Part shown: piece after piece, positions 39,864 to 51,722 of the stretch
How the letters are laid out: each line of letters opens with the position of its first letter
Numbering within the stretch: the first letter of the stretch is position 1
DNA from: Piezodorus guildinii
Lineage: Eukaryota; Arthropoda; Insecta; Hemiptera; Pentatomidae
DNA length: 64,000 nucleotides
NCBI GenBank assembly: GCA_023052935.1
Contig: CM041294.1
Coordinates: 89,152,116-89,216,115 of the forward strand
Direction of reading: 5' to 3'
Position numbers and translations under genes: made by a program
Notes under the pieces: model-generated
What the model was told of the DNA's origin: nothing
Database searches by the model: none
Seen by the model: the letters and a program-made list of their open reading frames with translations, nothing else

Positions 39864-41170
39864 CGTAAATTGGAGAAAGTCAGAATTTAGGTATCTCATT
39901 TTCCCAAACACAACGACTGGGAATCGAATAGCTGGCTTCTATTTGACAATAAACCATTGAGCATAATGGACTTTACTTTGATGTATTCAAAAAATCAGGT
40001 TAACTTTAATACTACAAACGATATTTTTTTCTTTTTACTTATCCCAATATTATTATAAAGCTAGCCGAAACCGATTTAGTGGTAAGCATAAGAGCAGCCT
40101 ATCCTTAAAATCTAGAATTTAAACCCGGTTAATATTTCCTTTTTTCCTTTTTTTTTTTTTTTAATGGGAAAAAATCATTAATTGCGCCGTCTTTGGAGAT
40201 GGCGTAAAATGGTGGTCCCGAATCTGTACGATGTTAAATACTGGTTAAAGATGTCGAGGTAGGCAAAACTTAAGACTCCAGCTGAATCATCGTTCAATTA
40301 TCCACAGTTGCATGAAGTGGCGTTAAAAAAACATTAAATTTTTATACCAATGAAATTACAGTTTTTTATTGCATCTTGTCGTATTGATTTATTAAAGCTT
40401 TAAGTTCTGACTCTAAACCGTTTTTTTTTTAACTTGAGAATACAAATAAATAAAATAACTCCTTAATTTTAAACTAATACAAGTAAATTATGATAGCCAT
40501 GTTGAAGTTATTACAATAACTTGAAAAGACAGAATGACATCGATAGCTAAGCTAAAGGCACCGATCAGCGGTGACCATCAGCCTAATGGTTTCCGATGGC
40601 GGCTATTGTTCGGTCTGGATCGGTTCTGAAAGCAGTCACCTAGTCGCTTCCATTCTCGCAAACAGCTTTCAACTAACTCTCACTAAATATCTCATCTTAT
40701 CTCTCTAATTCTGAAGCGGAATTATAGCTGTCTAGTTTAGGCGATGAATCAATTATTGGTTGTTATAGTCTCATAGACGACTAGTGATGGAAATTAATGT
40801 TTCGAACATTCTCTATATGATAATGCGATTTTGGTTTCCGCATTTTGACACGGTTTTCACCTTCATTTAGAGAAGTGGTTTTCAACTGATGGTCCACGAG
40901 ATGTCATTGGGAAATTATTTTAAATTATCTTAACGTCAAATATTTTTGAAGCCTTTAAATTCATAAAAATCATACGCTCTAGACGGACAAATCGAACATT
41001 CTAATTTACATAAATACTTGTGTTTATTGCTATTTTTACAATCACAACCTTAAAATTGGGCCTTTTCTAACATTTCGAAAATAAAAAGCTTAAATAACTA
41101 TATAATTTAATGTATCGCACAGGAATATTCGATTTCTGTATGAGTATTCGAATTAATACCTTCTAGTTTT

Positions 41171-41395
41171 AAATTTTATGTTATTTTTATCTACTTCTAG
41201 CTACTGTGGCCACCGGACGATATTAAAGTATAAGAATGCCTTAAATTTTGCCTATCCAGGTTTAATTAGGATATTCATCTTTAACGAGTACCTGACAGCA
41301 CAGGCTCTGGACCACCACTTTACGTTACCTCTGAAGGACAGTGTAACGAATGATTCCCTCCCCTTTAAAAAATTCTAGGACCAACTGCCAGGTTA
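41171..41395 (-). mobile_element. SINE-2, partial copy
   Basis: It shares TTTTGCCTATCCAGGTTTAA, TAGGATATTCATCTTTAACG, GGACCACC and the AAAAAATTCTAGGACCA block with the fuller SINE-2 at 51452-51722. It stops before the tRNA-like head. Bases 41396-42126 show nothing recognisable. Confidence 0.75.
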
Positions 41396-42135
41396 ACATT
41401 TTACTTATTCATTTATTCGGATTTAATTAAACTAGAGTCTGGTTCTTTTTCCCCATTTCCATTTTCTCTACTAGGTTATGAATAGAATATAGAATTTCGG
41501 TAGAGGTATTTTACACGCAATGTACATGTTACAGTGTAACACTCTAAAAATCTAAATACATCTAATATTTAGGATTTAGCGAGTCGTTGGCATTGAAATG
41601 ACTGTAAGAAGGGGTCCACGAAATTTATTTGTTGGAAACTACTGATTTAGTGCATTCTTTCCTGAAGGTTTATATGTAAAGTACATTGCATGTTAGCTTT
41701 TCTTTAAACGGGAAAAATGAAATTTATGCAACATTCATGAAATTAAAGTAGTAAAATAGTCGTATAGCATAATGTTGGAAAGCGCTTGATTTCAGAAATG
41801 TTTATATGCAATAAAAGCGACCGTACAAGTTAATATAAATTGTTGTAAATCCATAAACTTATGAACATACGTTATTAGGAAAGAGGAAGTTTATAATAGT
41901 TCAAATATTGCCAACGTTACGACGCATCCTGTACGCAGGGTCGTGCAACTTATATTCTTCCATTTAGTACTCAGTATCTTAAAAACATTATTCGTACCGA
42001 ATATTAATTAAGTTGTTATAAACTAACATACTAATATTTCAAATTTAATAATATTTCTAGAAAACAGATTTTTCACTGTAAAATACGTAAATAGGAATCC
42101 TATGGAAACTAAATTGAACCTTTAAAATGTACTTT

Positions 42136-42978
42136 TACGCGGATGACACTTGTGTGTTATCCGTCCATAACGATCCAACCGCTGCATCCCAAATCCTTCA
42201 GTCCCACATCACAGCCATTGAGGAATGGTGTCGGAACTGGAGGATTAAAATAAATCCTAAAAAATCCCATCAAATAACCTTTACCCTTCGTCGAAAACCG
42301 ATGACCTCCTGCCCTACCGTATCCTTTAATAATACGCCACTCATACCTGTTGAACAAATCCGATACCTAGGACTCCATCTTGACAAACGTCTTACATGGA
42401 ACCCTCCACACGAGACTAAAACGACAGGAAACTGCCCGTAGATACCGATTACTACAACACTTACTAGACAAACGTTCAAAACTTCCAATTCACTACAAAA
42501 AGCTCATTTATATCACTGTCATCAGACCAATCTGGACATATGGAATCGAGCTTTGGTGCTCTACTAAGCCATCTAATTCCTCCCGCATCCAATCCTTACA
42601 ATCCAAAATCCTTCGCAAAATCCTAAATGCTCCTTATTTCGTCACAAATAAAATCATCCATAACGACCTTAATATCCCATTTGTGGCAGACCTTTCTCGA
42701 ACCAGATATACCACTTTTAATTCCAAACTCCCAACTCATATAAACCCTCTTGTCCGCAACCTATCAACCTCGCATATTCCTGACAACCCTCCGAGGCGAT
42801 TGAAAAGAAGATGGCCTCGGGATCTACTTACTTAAATAAACATCGAAGTACTACCGCTGGGTAGTTTCTTCACAAGCCTTATACGCCTTTTATTATAATT
42901 CATCACTTTTACTTATTGTATTCATGTAATATACAGTTGTAAAATTCAATAAAATATAATTTAAAAAAAAAAAAAAAA
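42136..42978 (+). mobile_element. LINE-B, 5'-truncated copy with target duplication
   Basis: It starts inside motif C of the RT (TACGCGGATGACAC) and runs to the ORF2 end and a 16-base A tail. ATGTACTTT is present at 42127-42135 and again at 42978-42986, a clear target duplication. Relative to the 35.8-kb copy it lacks the extra Leu codon but has a one-base insertion at about 42405 (CCTCCACACG). It is nearly identical otherwise, so the family moved recently even though both copies here are defective. Confidence 0.92.
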
Positions 42979-42986
42979 TGTACTTT

Positions 42987-43346
42987 AATGTACCATTTCT
43001 TCACATCATGCCCAGCCTACTCCTCCTACCGCTCAACCATCATTCCAGTCATAGCCCAGTTAACACCTTCAAACTTCAGACTATATCTCAACAATATAAC
43101 TTCCGAAAATACTAAAAAACTGTACTTTTACACCAGAGCAAGCCTAAATTTAAGAGGTTTTGTGATAGATCACTAACTCAAAAAATGTATCTTAATTTAT
43201 TTATTATGATTTTGTTTTGTTTTTGAAGTCATAAGAAATGAATATATATTTTTTTTGCTAATTATTATTGTCTATTTTATTTTATTTGTATTTTTTAATT
43301 TTATTTTTTTATTGTACTCATATATGACTATGTAGATATATTTATT

Positions 43347-43416
<70 letters not shown>

Positions 43417-43552
43417 TTCTTTAGTTTGTTACACCAAAAAGTTGAAAACAGTATATAACAAATATGATTTATGTACACACTCCTATTGTATGGGGAAATC
43501 CCCGATTGCAATAAAAGTATATTCTATTCTCTTCTATTTTATTCTAGTTTAT
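42987..43552 (+). mobile_element. 3' end of another CR1-type LINE
   Basis: A short frame (YHFFTSCPAYSSYRSTIIPV ... LYFYTRASLNLRGFVIDH) resembles the Cys/His-containing tail that ends many LINE ORF2 proteins. The 3' UTR includes a (TTA)n(TA)n stretch (43336-43413). It ends with hairpin GGGGAAATCCCC, GCAATAAAAG and TATTC/TTCTATT repeats. The start is abrupt after the 42.1-kb LINE-B target site. Confidence 0.65.
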
Positions 43553-43714
43553 TTGAAATATTAAATAGTCACAAACCTAACGGGATAGGAACCTTTGTTA
43601 TTTTTGTAGTTTATTAGTACATACATAGCAAGTTTTCTGTATGTGGGATAATTAAATTTTCCGTTATCCGTGCTTTACTTTAACATAACAATTTTTTTTT
43701 TTTTTTAAACATAT

Positions 43715-43992
43715 TTATTGATATTTATAACTGTATTATATACCTCAAGTAAATGTGATAGACATAGTAAACTGACATGAAATACATGTGGAAATACTAC
43801 CCATTGGCAGCGCTCTAAAAATATTCTAAACTAGAGGGTCTCGAGACCATCTTCTTTCCAGACGCCTCGGAGGATTATCAGGAACCGAAGGGGAGTTTTT
43901 TATAGAATGATTGATACCTGGTTCGGGCTAATTCAGCAACATTAAGGTATTTATGGATGAGCTCATTTGTGACGTAAAGAGCATTAATGCAA
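43715..43992 (-). mobile_element. LINE-B 3' fragment with internal deletion
   Basis: On the minus strand it carries the ORF2 C-terminus (CCTCCGAGGCG ...) and 3' UTR of LINE-B, then skips to an upstream ORF2 block (CATTAAGGTATTTATGGATG reads antisense to the HKDLNV region). It is old and degenerate. Bases 43993-44363 show nothing recognisable. Confidence 0.75.
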
Positions 43993-44363
43993 ACAAATTT
44001 GATTTATGTTTTTCATTTCTACCTATGATTAAATATAATAATAAATAGACGTTATATAATAACCATATTTTCTAATTGAGCTTTTTGTTACGATGAACTA
44101 AAACTACAAATTTTTTAAACATAAATGATACCTAATTCAAATTGCACCCGTGCGAAGTAGGGTCTACTTGCAAAGGTATAAAGTATAGCGTTTTTAATTA
44201 TTTTCGGGTCTGTCTTTATTATGTTTTTTTTTTTTTCAGAAATAAAAAATCATTAAATGGCGAAAATAAATTGTTTTCTTCCCCATTTCGAGCGAGTAAA
44301 ATACCACTTAAAGATAAGGAATCTCAGTTGTAACAGATACGTATAAGTACCTAATTGTTTTGT

Positions 44364-45186
44364 ACTTCAACTTACCTATATATGAAATATATAGTAAGGG
44401 AAAGTATTACGATCATGAAAATTTTCGAATTCCAGTTTTCAACGGAAATACACGTTTTAGGGTCCCCTGAGTCTAAATAACTAAGTCCCGAAAAAAGGTC
44501 TGTGTGTGTGGTAACTCTCTGGCGAAAATGAAAAGTCCTATTAAACTGAAATTTCATATTTAAGATTATACGCCCGGAATGTTACAGCTACTTTTTCATC
44601 GAAATCAGCTAACCAGAAGAGCCACTTTATACCGTGCTTTTTCACCATTTTACGTTTCCTCTAAAACGGCTCAAACGATTTTGATTAAACTCTACATATC
44701 GATGTAAAATTTAATGGGCTTTAACATCATTTAAGTTTCATTCTGATTGAAATAGTCTGAAAGGGCTTAAATACAGGTATTTTAAAATGTCTTCCTATAA
44801 AGTACATTTAATTTTGTATATTTAAAAAAATTAGGTACATCATCTTATTATCATTGATAAAAAACAGGTAAATATATAAGTTGAACGAATTCGATATCTA
44901 ACTAAAGGAGAAAACTGAAAAAATATTTTTTAATGCAATTGTTTCACTTCTTGGTCACTGGACTGCGCTGTCATCGCTGGATGCTCCAAGTAGTTTTTAC
45001 ACGGAGTGATAAAAGGAAATACTGATTTTCGCAGATAATATTATAACATATTATTTAATAAAACACATCTTTCTATAAAAATCAAATGTAAATAATTCTT
45101 TAACATTTTATTTTCGTTTCTGAATTTGTTTAAAAATTATATTAATAACAGAGTTAAGTTAAAGTTGTGTGTTACACTCATCAGAT
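44364..45186 (-). mobile_element. E1 repeat, near-complete minus copy
   Basis: Read on the minus strand it starts AATCTGATGAGTGTAACACAC and ends with the right terminus (CTATATATTTCATATATAGG, then TAAGTTGAAGT). The central part from about 44950 to 45010 is replaced by unrelated sequence. The order of conserved blocks is otherwise that of the 38.3-kb copy. Confidence 0.82.
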
Positions 45187-45268
45187 TATTTAGAATATGC
45201 AAACATTATGGAGCAAGTAACATGATTATTCCAAATATACTCAATCATACCCAATACATTTATCACGG

Positions 45269-45860
45269 ATGCCTAGTAAATGGAGGACCCTCTGGCAAAA
45301 ATTAGATGAGGCTGAAGAGATTAATGATAAGATTCATTTACGGCAGCCCCAGACGATCATATATTTCTTACTAGTATTCTGGTCAAGGGTGGCTTTATCC
45401 TTATTCCTGATGAAAATACCTACTAGGTATCCTTTTATTCCAATCCTTGTGAGCCTGAAAACCTTCTCATACTCGTACATTTCCCTCCTCACTCTCAATC
45501 TATCGATATATCGATATCGATAATATACATACAAGATCTCAATCTATCGATTTATATGTATTATCCCACAGAGCTGCATCCTTTGAAAAGTCCTTCATCA
45601 TATTGCTACTTCGGAACTTACTACCTATCTCTCTTAGTCATGATACCATCCTGAACCACATTCAAGCACCAGTTATCTCTCCTTCTCCTAAAAGATCAAA
45701 CTTCCGCAAACATGTAAATTGTTTCGTCCTAATTATGCGCTACTTAATTCATAAACTTTTCATCTGTTTTATTTATTTATTTATAAAAATTTTAACTAAA
45801 TATATTTAATAGTTGTAATGTAATAATGTGAATATCACTATATATATCCCTAAATAAGAC
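45269..45860 (+). pseudogene. CR1-like ORF2 C-terminal fragment, decayed
   Basis: It aligns with 34790-35240 of the nested CR1-like LINE: GCCTAGTAAATGGAGGAC, GATGAGGCTGAAGAGATTAA, the ATCCCACAGAGCTGCATCCT block and AAAAGTCCTTCATCATATTG. There are many substitutions and indels, including a short CGATAT repeat block (about 45500-45550). Confidence 0.75.
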
Positions 45861-45941
45861 TAAAGTATGTAATTATTACTAAATAAAGCCAGACAGACTG
45901 GATTTTTTATGTTAATTTTATGTCCCAGATCAATACAAATT

Positions 45942-46245
45942 GATAAAGTGGGAGCCCGTGGCTGAATGGCTAGCGCGCTAGTCTCTCATGCTACAGGTTG
46001 CGAGTTCGAATCCCAGTCCCGGCGGGGCTTTTATAATGATGTAATATAATGGGGATTCATTCGCAGCCTCTTCCCCGGGTATGTGAGACCCGTCAGCCAA
46101 ATGGTGGCCACTCACAAAATTAGGCGTAGGGAGTGATGACCCTAAACTATAAATTACATCGTGAAACGCGAGTGTAAACTCCCAGGAGACCTGAGGATTG
46201 AGGACCTGTACGGCCTGTCGCGCCAATGAAAGAAGAAAGAAGATT
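45942..46245 (+). mobile_element. SINE-1, complete tRNA-derived SINE
   Basis: The head 45950-46028 is tRNA-like, with box A (GTGGCTGAATGGCTAGCGC) and box B (GGTTGCGAGTTCGAATCCC). A ~200-bp body and a GAAAGAAGAAAGAAG tail follow. It is flanked by the 10-bp target duplication AATACAAATT (45932-45941 and 46246-46255). RNA polymerase III would start within the head. Partner copies are at 23.9 and 62.8 kb. Bases 46256-46790 contain nothing I can name. Confidence 0.88.
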
Positions 46246-46790
46246 AATACAAATTATTTTCAATTAATTTTATTCCTACATTAAAATTTCCCCAACGCAA
46301 AGCAAAAACTTGTAATTACTATATTAATAAAACTGCTTGGAGTTAAGGAAGTGGTTTTTATGTTGTATTACAATAGGTTAATTCCTTTTATTGGATCAAA
46401 ACCACTCAAGTGAAGTGAGTGGAGAATATTAATAAGAAGTATAAAGTGCGGCTCATGCTGTTTTTCGATTAAATTTATTTATTTACATAAAGGAGAGAGG
46501 ATAGAGGAGCTGGTGTCGGGAGAAACGACGACATTATTTTCTCAAGGATTTATTCGCCACCTCCGGCAATAAAGTCTTTACAAAGTGTTTCTCCGATGCC
46601 AAGAGTCAAAGCGGCAAAACTTACGTTTTTTTCAACCTCATTATTATTTAAATGGATGGGATATTTTTCGGTTTCTTCCTTTTCTGAGATTTGTTTAATA
46701 AAATGAATTCTACTTTAATTCATATCCGGTATTGATAAAAATTTTCATAATCTCTGTTGAATGGAAAAATAAACGACGCATTTCAATTTT

Positions 46791-46896
46791 TACTTTTACT
46801 TACCTATATATGAAATATATGGTAAAGGGAAAGTATTGCTATTGTGAAATAATTCTAATTCCAGTTTTCAATGAAAATACACGTTTTAGAGTCCTT
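46791..46896 (-). mobile_element. E1 repeat fragment, first piece
   Basis: The right end of E1 on the minus strand (ACTTACCTATATATGAAATA, AAGGGAAAGTATTGC, ACACGTTTTAGAGTCC). It is cut by a LINE-A stub and resumes at 46995. Confidence 0.8.
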
Positions 46897-46957
46897 CAGC
46901 ACTACTATTGATGTTTAAATTGGGATAGATTGTAATCTTACTCAATAAAAATTGTTG

Positions 46958-46994
<37 letters not shown>
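46897..46994 (+). mobile_element. LINE-A 3' stub, dead on arrival
   Basis: About 65 bases homologous to the terminal part of copy 2 (CAGCACTACTATTGATG ... AATTGGGATAGATTGTAA ... CTCAATAAAAATTG), then about 33 A, inserted into E1. Only the RT-recognised tail region was copied. Confidence 0.82.
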
Positions 46995-46996
<2 letters not shown>

Positions 46997-47088
46997 TCTA
47001 AAAGGAGTCCTGAAAAAAGGGTCTAAAGGTCTGTGTGTGTGTGTGTAGTGTGTGTTGTGTGTGGTAAGTCTAGCGCAAAAACGAAAAG
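46995..47088 (-). mobile_element. E1 repeat fragment, second piece
   Basis: It continues E1 after the stub: GTCTAAAAGGAGTCCTGAAA, a (GT)n expansion around 47030-47062, GGTAAGTCTAGCGCAAAAAC and GAAAAGTC. It then abuts a LINE-B fragment. Confidence 0.75.
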
Positions 47089-47710
47089 TCTTTACCCTTC
47101 GTTGTAAGCCAATGACATCCTGTTCCACAGTATCCTTTCATAATATTCCACTTGTCCCTGTTGATCAGATCCGCTCCCTAGGACTCCTCCTTGACAAACG
47201 TCTCGCATGTTATCCATACACAAGACTGAAACGACTAAAAACTGCTCGCCGCTTTCGATAACTTTAACATTTACTAGACTGACGATCAAACCTCCCACCT
47301 AACTACAAAAGGCTCATCTACATGACCATCATAAGGCCTATATGGACCAATCTAAACCATCGAATTCTTCCCGTATCCAATCCTAAATCCTTCGTAAAGT
47401 CCTCAACGCTTCCTACTTTGTCACAAATGTTCAATATGTTGCTGATTTGGCCCAAAGTAGATATCAATCCTTTTATGACAAGCTCCATTCCCATCCCAAC
47501 CCACTAGTTTCAACCGTTGCTTCCTCTTCGATTCCTGATAATCCTCCAAGGCATCTGAAAAGATGTCATGGAGACCTTCTTGTTTAAAATAGTTACTGGA
47601 GTACTTCCATTGGGTTGCTCCTCTACAAGTCTGTCTCATGTGATTTTTCTTTAGGAATATTTACTTGTTGTAATCTAAATTACAGTTGTAAATTTCAATA
47701 ATTAAATATT
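47089..47710 (+). pseudogene. LINE-B ORF2 C-terminal fragment, decayed
   Basis: TTTACCCTTCGTTGTAAGCC starts at the FTLRRK block. The frame then breaks repeatedly but keeps the LGLLLDKRLA, RPIWT and PRHLKRCHG-like blocks, and the 3' UTR up to ACAGTTGTAAATTTCAATAA. Bases 47711-48590 show nothing recognisable. Confidence 0.8.
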
Positions 47711-48594
47711 TAAAAAAATTTAATTTATTTATCATTATTTTTTCCTCATAGTTATAGGAACATATGACATTATTTGATGAGCCTCATTAGTGAACTAATT
47801 GTTTCACTAGAGCAAGTCAACCTTTCACTCAGCGACATTAGTAAATTGAGTTTATCTATTAGCTATTGGAATTTAGGGCAGTGCTTATTTTTACTGAGAA
47901 TAGCACTCTGCATAACACACTTTTTTCGCGTTACCTGTTGATTTTAATTTTAAATTTTGAGGATTTTAAAAATTTAAGTTTGAATTTTAACTAAGAATTT
48001 CAAATTTGAAATTAAAAGAATTACAGTTTCGATGGGAACATCTGTTATAGATTAAATAATCAAAATTATTACCAAGAACAATCCCTTTTTATCCGATCCT
48101 AAGTTTTAAACGATTTTTTTCGCTATCCATTACTTTATACAACTTTAAAAAGGAAAGTTTTGGTGCTTAAAGAACTTGACGGAGTAAAAAACTCTATAAA
48201 ATTAAAAAATATGAAAATCTATTAATTGGATTAAAATCATCTTGCTACACCATAAAGCACTGAATAATATGCTATTAACTTATCTTATTATAATTTTTAA
48301 ATATGATAAATAAATATAAATTATCCATTTCCTTGTATGGTGTATTGGAGTTTCTCGAAGGCAAGGTAAGACAAGTTGCCGATTGAATCCTAATGCTTTC
48401 AACTTCCAAATCGAAGTCTCGTACTTCGGGAAAACTTATCTGGAAAGGTTCTTACAGAGTTAAACCAACCCCGACTGAGCATGAAAGAGATAACTTGCCT
48501 CTAGGATGAAAGAAAAAAAACCTATCTTAAGTAGTATCTTAGGGGGCTTATTGCTTAGCATCAGATTTCTCCTTACTAATTCTAGTTATATATT

Positions 48595-49000
48595 TTTTTT
48601 AAATATTTATTTATTGGAATTAAAAATTGTATAATAGAATACAACAAGTAAATTTGACTAAAATATAAAAAGGCATGAAACACATGTAGAGAAGCTTCCC
48701 GATGGAAGCACTCTAAAAATATTGTAAACTAGAAGGTCTCGGGACCAGCTCCTTTTCAGACGCCTCGGAGGATTGTCAGGAATTGTAGAGGAAGAAAGTA
48801 TTGAAACCAGAGGATTAGGGTGGGAATGGAGTTTGTCATGAAAGGAATGGTATCTAGATCTGGCCCAAATCAGCAACGTACGAAACATTAAGGTCTTTAT
48901 GGATCATTTCATTAGTTACAAAGTAATGAGCATTGAGGATTTTATGAAGAATTTGATGGTTTACTTTCCCCAAAGCTCTACTTCGTAAGTCTAATAAATA
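48595..49000 (-). pseudogene. LINE-B 3' fragment, decayed
   Basis: Minus-strand frames give ILHKILNAHYFVTNEMIHKD then LNVSYVADL, and DNPPRRLKRSWSRDLL, matching the last ~100 residues of LINE-B ORF2. The 3' UTR and a degraded tail lie toward 48600. Confidence 0.85.
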
Positions 49001-49022
49001 TTTATATGAACAAAATAAAATA

Positions 49023-49708
49023 TGGTGGGTGTAACACACGAATTTTAGTTACCTCTGTCGTTAAAATAAATTTAAACATTTTCAAATACTGATATAAAAA
49101 AAGGACAAAGAAAAAAATACATTGTGTTTTAATAGAAACATGTATTTAAAAAAAACAATTTTAAGGTTTTTCAATACTCTCTATTAACGTTTACGATTTT
49201 GTTTATAATATAATATTCTTTTTTAAATATTGAGCTTTGCAACGGTTTATTATACATGTATATTACATTTCGTATGTTCAAAAACACAAATATTGCATTA
49301 AAACTTTCTATTCTGTTTCTCCTTTCTCCTTCAGTTGGATATACAATTCGTCCAATATATATTTACCGTTGATTTATCAATTCTAAGATGATATAGTTCA
49401 TGCCTTTATCTATACAAAATTGAAGGTATTTAGAGAAAGAAAATACCATTAAAATATAAGTTAAGCCCTGCCAGACTATTTCACTCAGAATTAAAGCTAC
49501 ATCATATTAAAGCCGATTGAATTTACATCCCTATAGCGAGTTTAATCAAAATCGGTTTGAGCCATTTTTGAGAAAACCATAAAAAGTTCTAATACATGGT
49601 ATAAAGTGGTTTATTTTGGTACACCGATTTTGATGAAAAAGCTGTAACATCTCGGGCGTATAGCTAACTTGAATATAAAATTTCAAAATTGTTTTCGTGC
49701 TAAACTTA
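49023..49708 (+). mobile_element. E1 repeat, left part (split by E2)
   Basis: TGGTGGGTGTAACACACG, then the E1 block order through TTTCAAAATTGTTTTCGTGC and TAAACTTA, where E2 begins. The missing right part resumes after 50407 (GACCTCTTCGCGGGTATTGG, then CTATTTGGACTC). Confidence 0.82.
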
Positions 49709-50407
49709 TGTAGTGGATGCTTCATCTTGTAGCGGATGCTTCACTCGCTCGCTCACAGATAACGCTAGCGGCGGCTACTTGGGTCACCGACCGAGTATAA
49801 GAAGACGCTATATTCAATAATATTGTTTATTGTAACTAATTGATGACATTGTAAATATTTTTATCCATCTTACTGATTTATGAGTACAAATAAACCACTC
49901 GAGGTAATTTGAACAAGGGGCAAGACACTTTTAGAAAAGCACTCACCATCAGTTATTGACATGGTGCGCTAACATCCCCAAGAGTTAGCTCACCACTTCA
50001 GACCACTAACCTGCTTCTACAAGATGTTGTCTCCCTAGGTCCCTAGTAACTCTGCCAATACAAATATCAGAGTGTGTTACATCTCTATTTCACATCCTTC
50101 ATCTACCTTCTATCTTCCATCCTTCCTATCCCTCTCATAGGATGGGGTGCATGGCTTCTACCCAGGTGCACCTATGAGTAATCCTATCCGCTGCTTTAGA
50201 GCTTCTCTCTCACGGAGCTTAGCATAGCCTTTCTAACCGGACCCCTCTGCTAATTAGTAGGGGCGGGTTCGCCCCCTACCAGGTAGAGAAACCTCCTACA
50301 AGGAGCTGCGACGGGCACTGACCTCCATCTTACTCTCTTTCCTTAAATGATCACGCAATTTTCAAGGCCTTCTGTGACCCTTTCTTGTCCATTGTAATAA
50401 CCATACA
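49709..50407 (+). mobile_element. E2 repeat inserted in E1
   Basis: The main copy runs 49728-50407 (TGTAGCGGATGC to ATAACCATACA), preceded by a 19-base partial duplication of its own start (TGTAGTGGATGCTTCATCT). It interrupts an E1 copy, which shows E2 is or was mobile. It is AT-rich in the first third with AATAAA (about 49889), then CT-rich. There is no ORF. A solo LTR is possible. Confidence 0.72.
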
Positions 50408-50464
50408 TTGATGGACCTCTTCGCGGGTATTGGCTATTTGGACTCGATGGACTCTAAAATGCAT

Positions 50465-50504
<40 letters not shown>

Positions 50505-50510
50505 ATAAAC
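50408..50510 (+). mobile_element. E1 repeat tail with (TA)n expansion
   Basis: GGCTATTTGGACTCGATGGA and CTCTAAAATGCATACTTTA are E1 right-side blocks. The palindromic TA-rich right end has expanded into a (TA)n run (50469-50501). This suggests how TA microsatellites can arise from E1. Confidence 0.65.
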
Positions 50511-50559
50511 ATGAACAGTATATACAGAAGGAAATGGTTACTATACAGACCAGTCTTTT

Positions 50560-50695
50560 TCTAAAGGAGCACTAATGATGATCTACAATGTGGGTCGAAA
50601 CGTTAGCAAAACAATAAAAAGTTTAGAATATTTTATAGTTTTCATTCGCTGACCATCACCCGGCCTAACTGCCCTAATCTCTCAACGGTCAACAA
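50560..50695 (+). ncRNA. Repeat with hammerhead-ribozyme-like core (copy 2)
   Basis: The core is at 50572-50607: CTAATGA, GATC...GGTC stem, GAAAC, GTTAGC, followed by TTTTCATTCGCTGACCATCA and CCCGGCCTAA shared with the copy at 16.8 kb. The conserved length of 36 bases in both copies and compensating stem changes (GACC/GGTC versus GATC/GGTC) hint at structure. The catalytic G of CUGAUGA is A in both. Bases 50696-51332 show nothing else recognisable. Confidence 0.4.
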
Positions 50696-51451
50696 TTGAT
50701 ATTCCTTAAGAAAAAAATACTTTAATAAGAAATACATCGGTCAGACAGAGATTTTTTAAACATAAATAAAATCTCATTCTACTAGTTTTATTGTATTCCT
50801 TAAAGAAAAAAAAATACATAATCAACGATCTTTTTGACAAAAATCAAATCAGATCTTAATATTTCATGAGTTGATTAACATACTAAAGGTTTTAGATTGA
50901 GGTGATATGATGTGCCTCGCAACTCGGCAACACAACTCATTTAGGACGATAATTAGCTCGCTAATTCAGAGGCGAGGCATCAACTTCAGGCTGGCTCACT
51001 TTCCGAATCAAACTCGTCAGCCGGAATAATTAGCCAATTAGTTGTTATTATGCCGTGTTAGTATCTTCAGTGAGGTTTAGAGGTTGTCTTCTATACACCA
51101 AGGCAGGATAAACCGTCAAGATAAATTTTCCAACTCAGTAAAGGAATGCTTTTACAAGGTTCTTACAACTATGGGCTACTAATGCGATACTGGAATAGTT
51201 TTTTGATTAAGAGGAGATGGTCAGTTCTAACTAATCTACTGATAGCTTTTTAAGAGGGCTCAACTTGAATGAATTGAACTGCGGTAATAGTTTTATGTTA
51301 AACAAAAGTGAAACCTAACTATATTTGAAGAATCTGGTGCTGTCAACACACGACTTTCACTTCCACTTACCTGCCTTGTTAAAATCAACTTACATAGATC
51401 TTTAGAATTTTTATTTACATTAAGAGATAAAAATAAATTGTTAAGATTTTG

Positions 51452-51722
51452 TTTTTATTTATTTAACGTCACTTTATGCTACTATGGCTAATCGGACGAT
51501 GCTACAGTGGGAGTCCTAAATTTTGCCTATCCAGGTTTTATTAGGATAGGGATCTTTAACACGATGCACAGGCTAGGGACCACCTTTTAACGTATCATCC
51601 GAAGGACGGCGTAACTAAGGATTTTTTACTCCCATTAAAAAATCCTATGACCACCTGCGGTTTGAACCCATGACCTTTTGCATAGGAGGCTGTTAAGCTA
51701 ACTACCCAGCTACAAGTGATCC
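51452..51722 (-). mobile_element. SINE-2, tRNA-derived, complete or nearly so
   Basis: On the minus strand the head reads GGGATCACTTGTAGCTGGGT, then AGTTAGC (box A) and GGTCATGGGTTCAAACCGC (box B). The body is ~190 bp and the tail GTGACGTTAAATAAATAAAA. The E1 flanks suggest a short duplication (TTAAGA/TTAAAGA). Confidence 0.8.

Noticed and set aside
40073..40140. A degenerate tRNA or SINE head at 40.1 kb
   Set aside because: The TAGTGGTAAGC box-A resemblance and weak box B are not supported by a cloverleaf or repeat body.
45950..46028. A host tRNA gene
   Set aside because: Box A and B are good, but the sequence continues into a ~200-bp body and repeat tail found elsewhere, with a target duplication around the whole unit. 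It is the head of a SINE.
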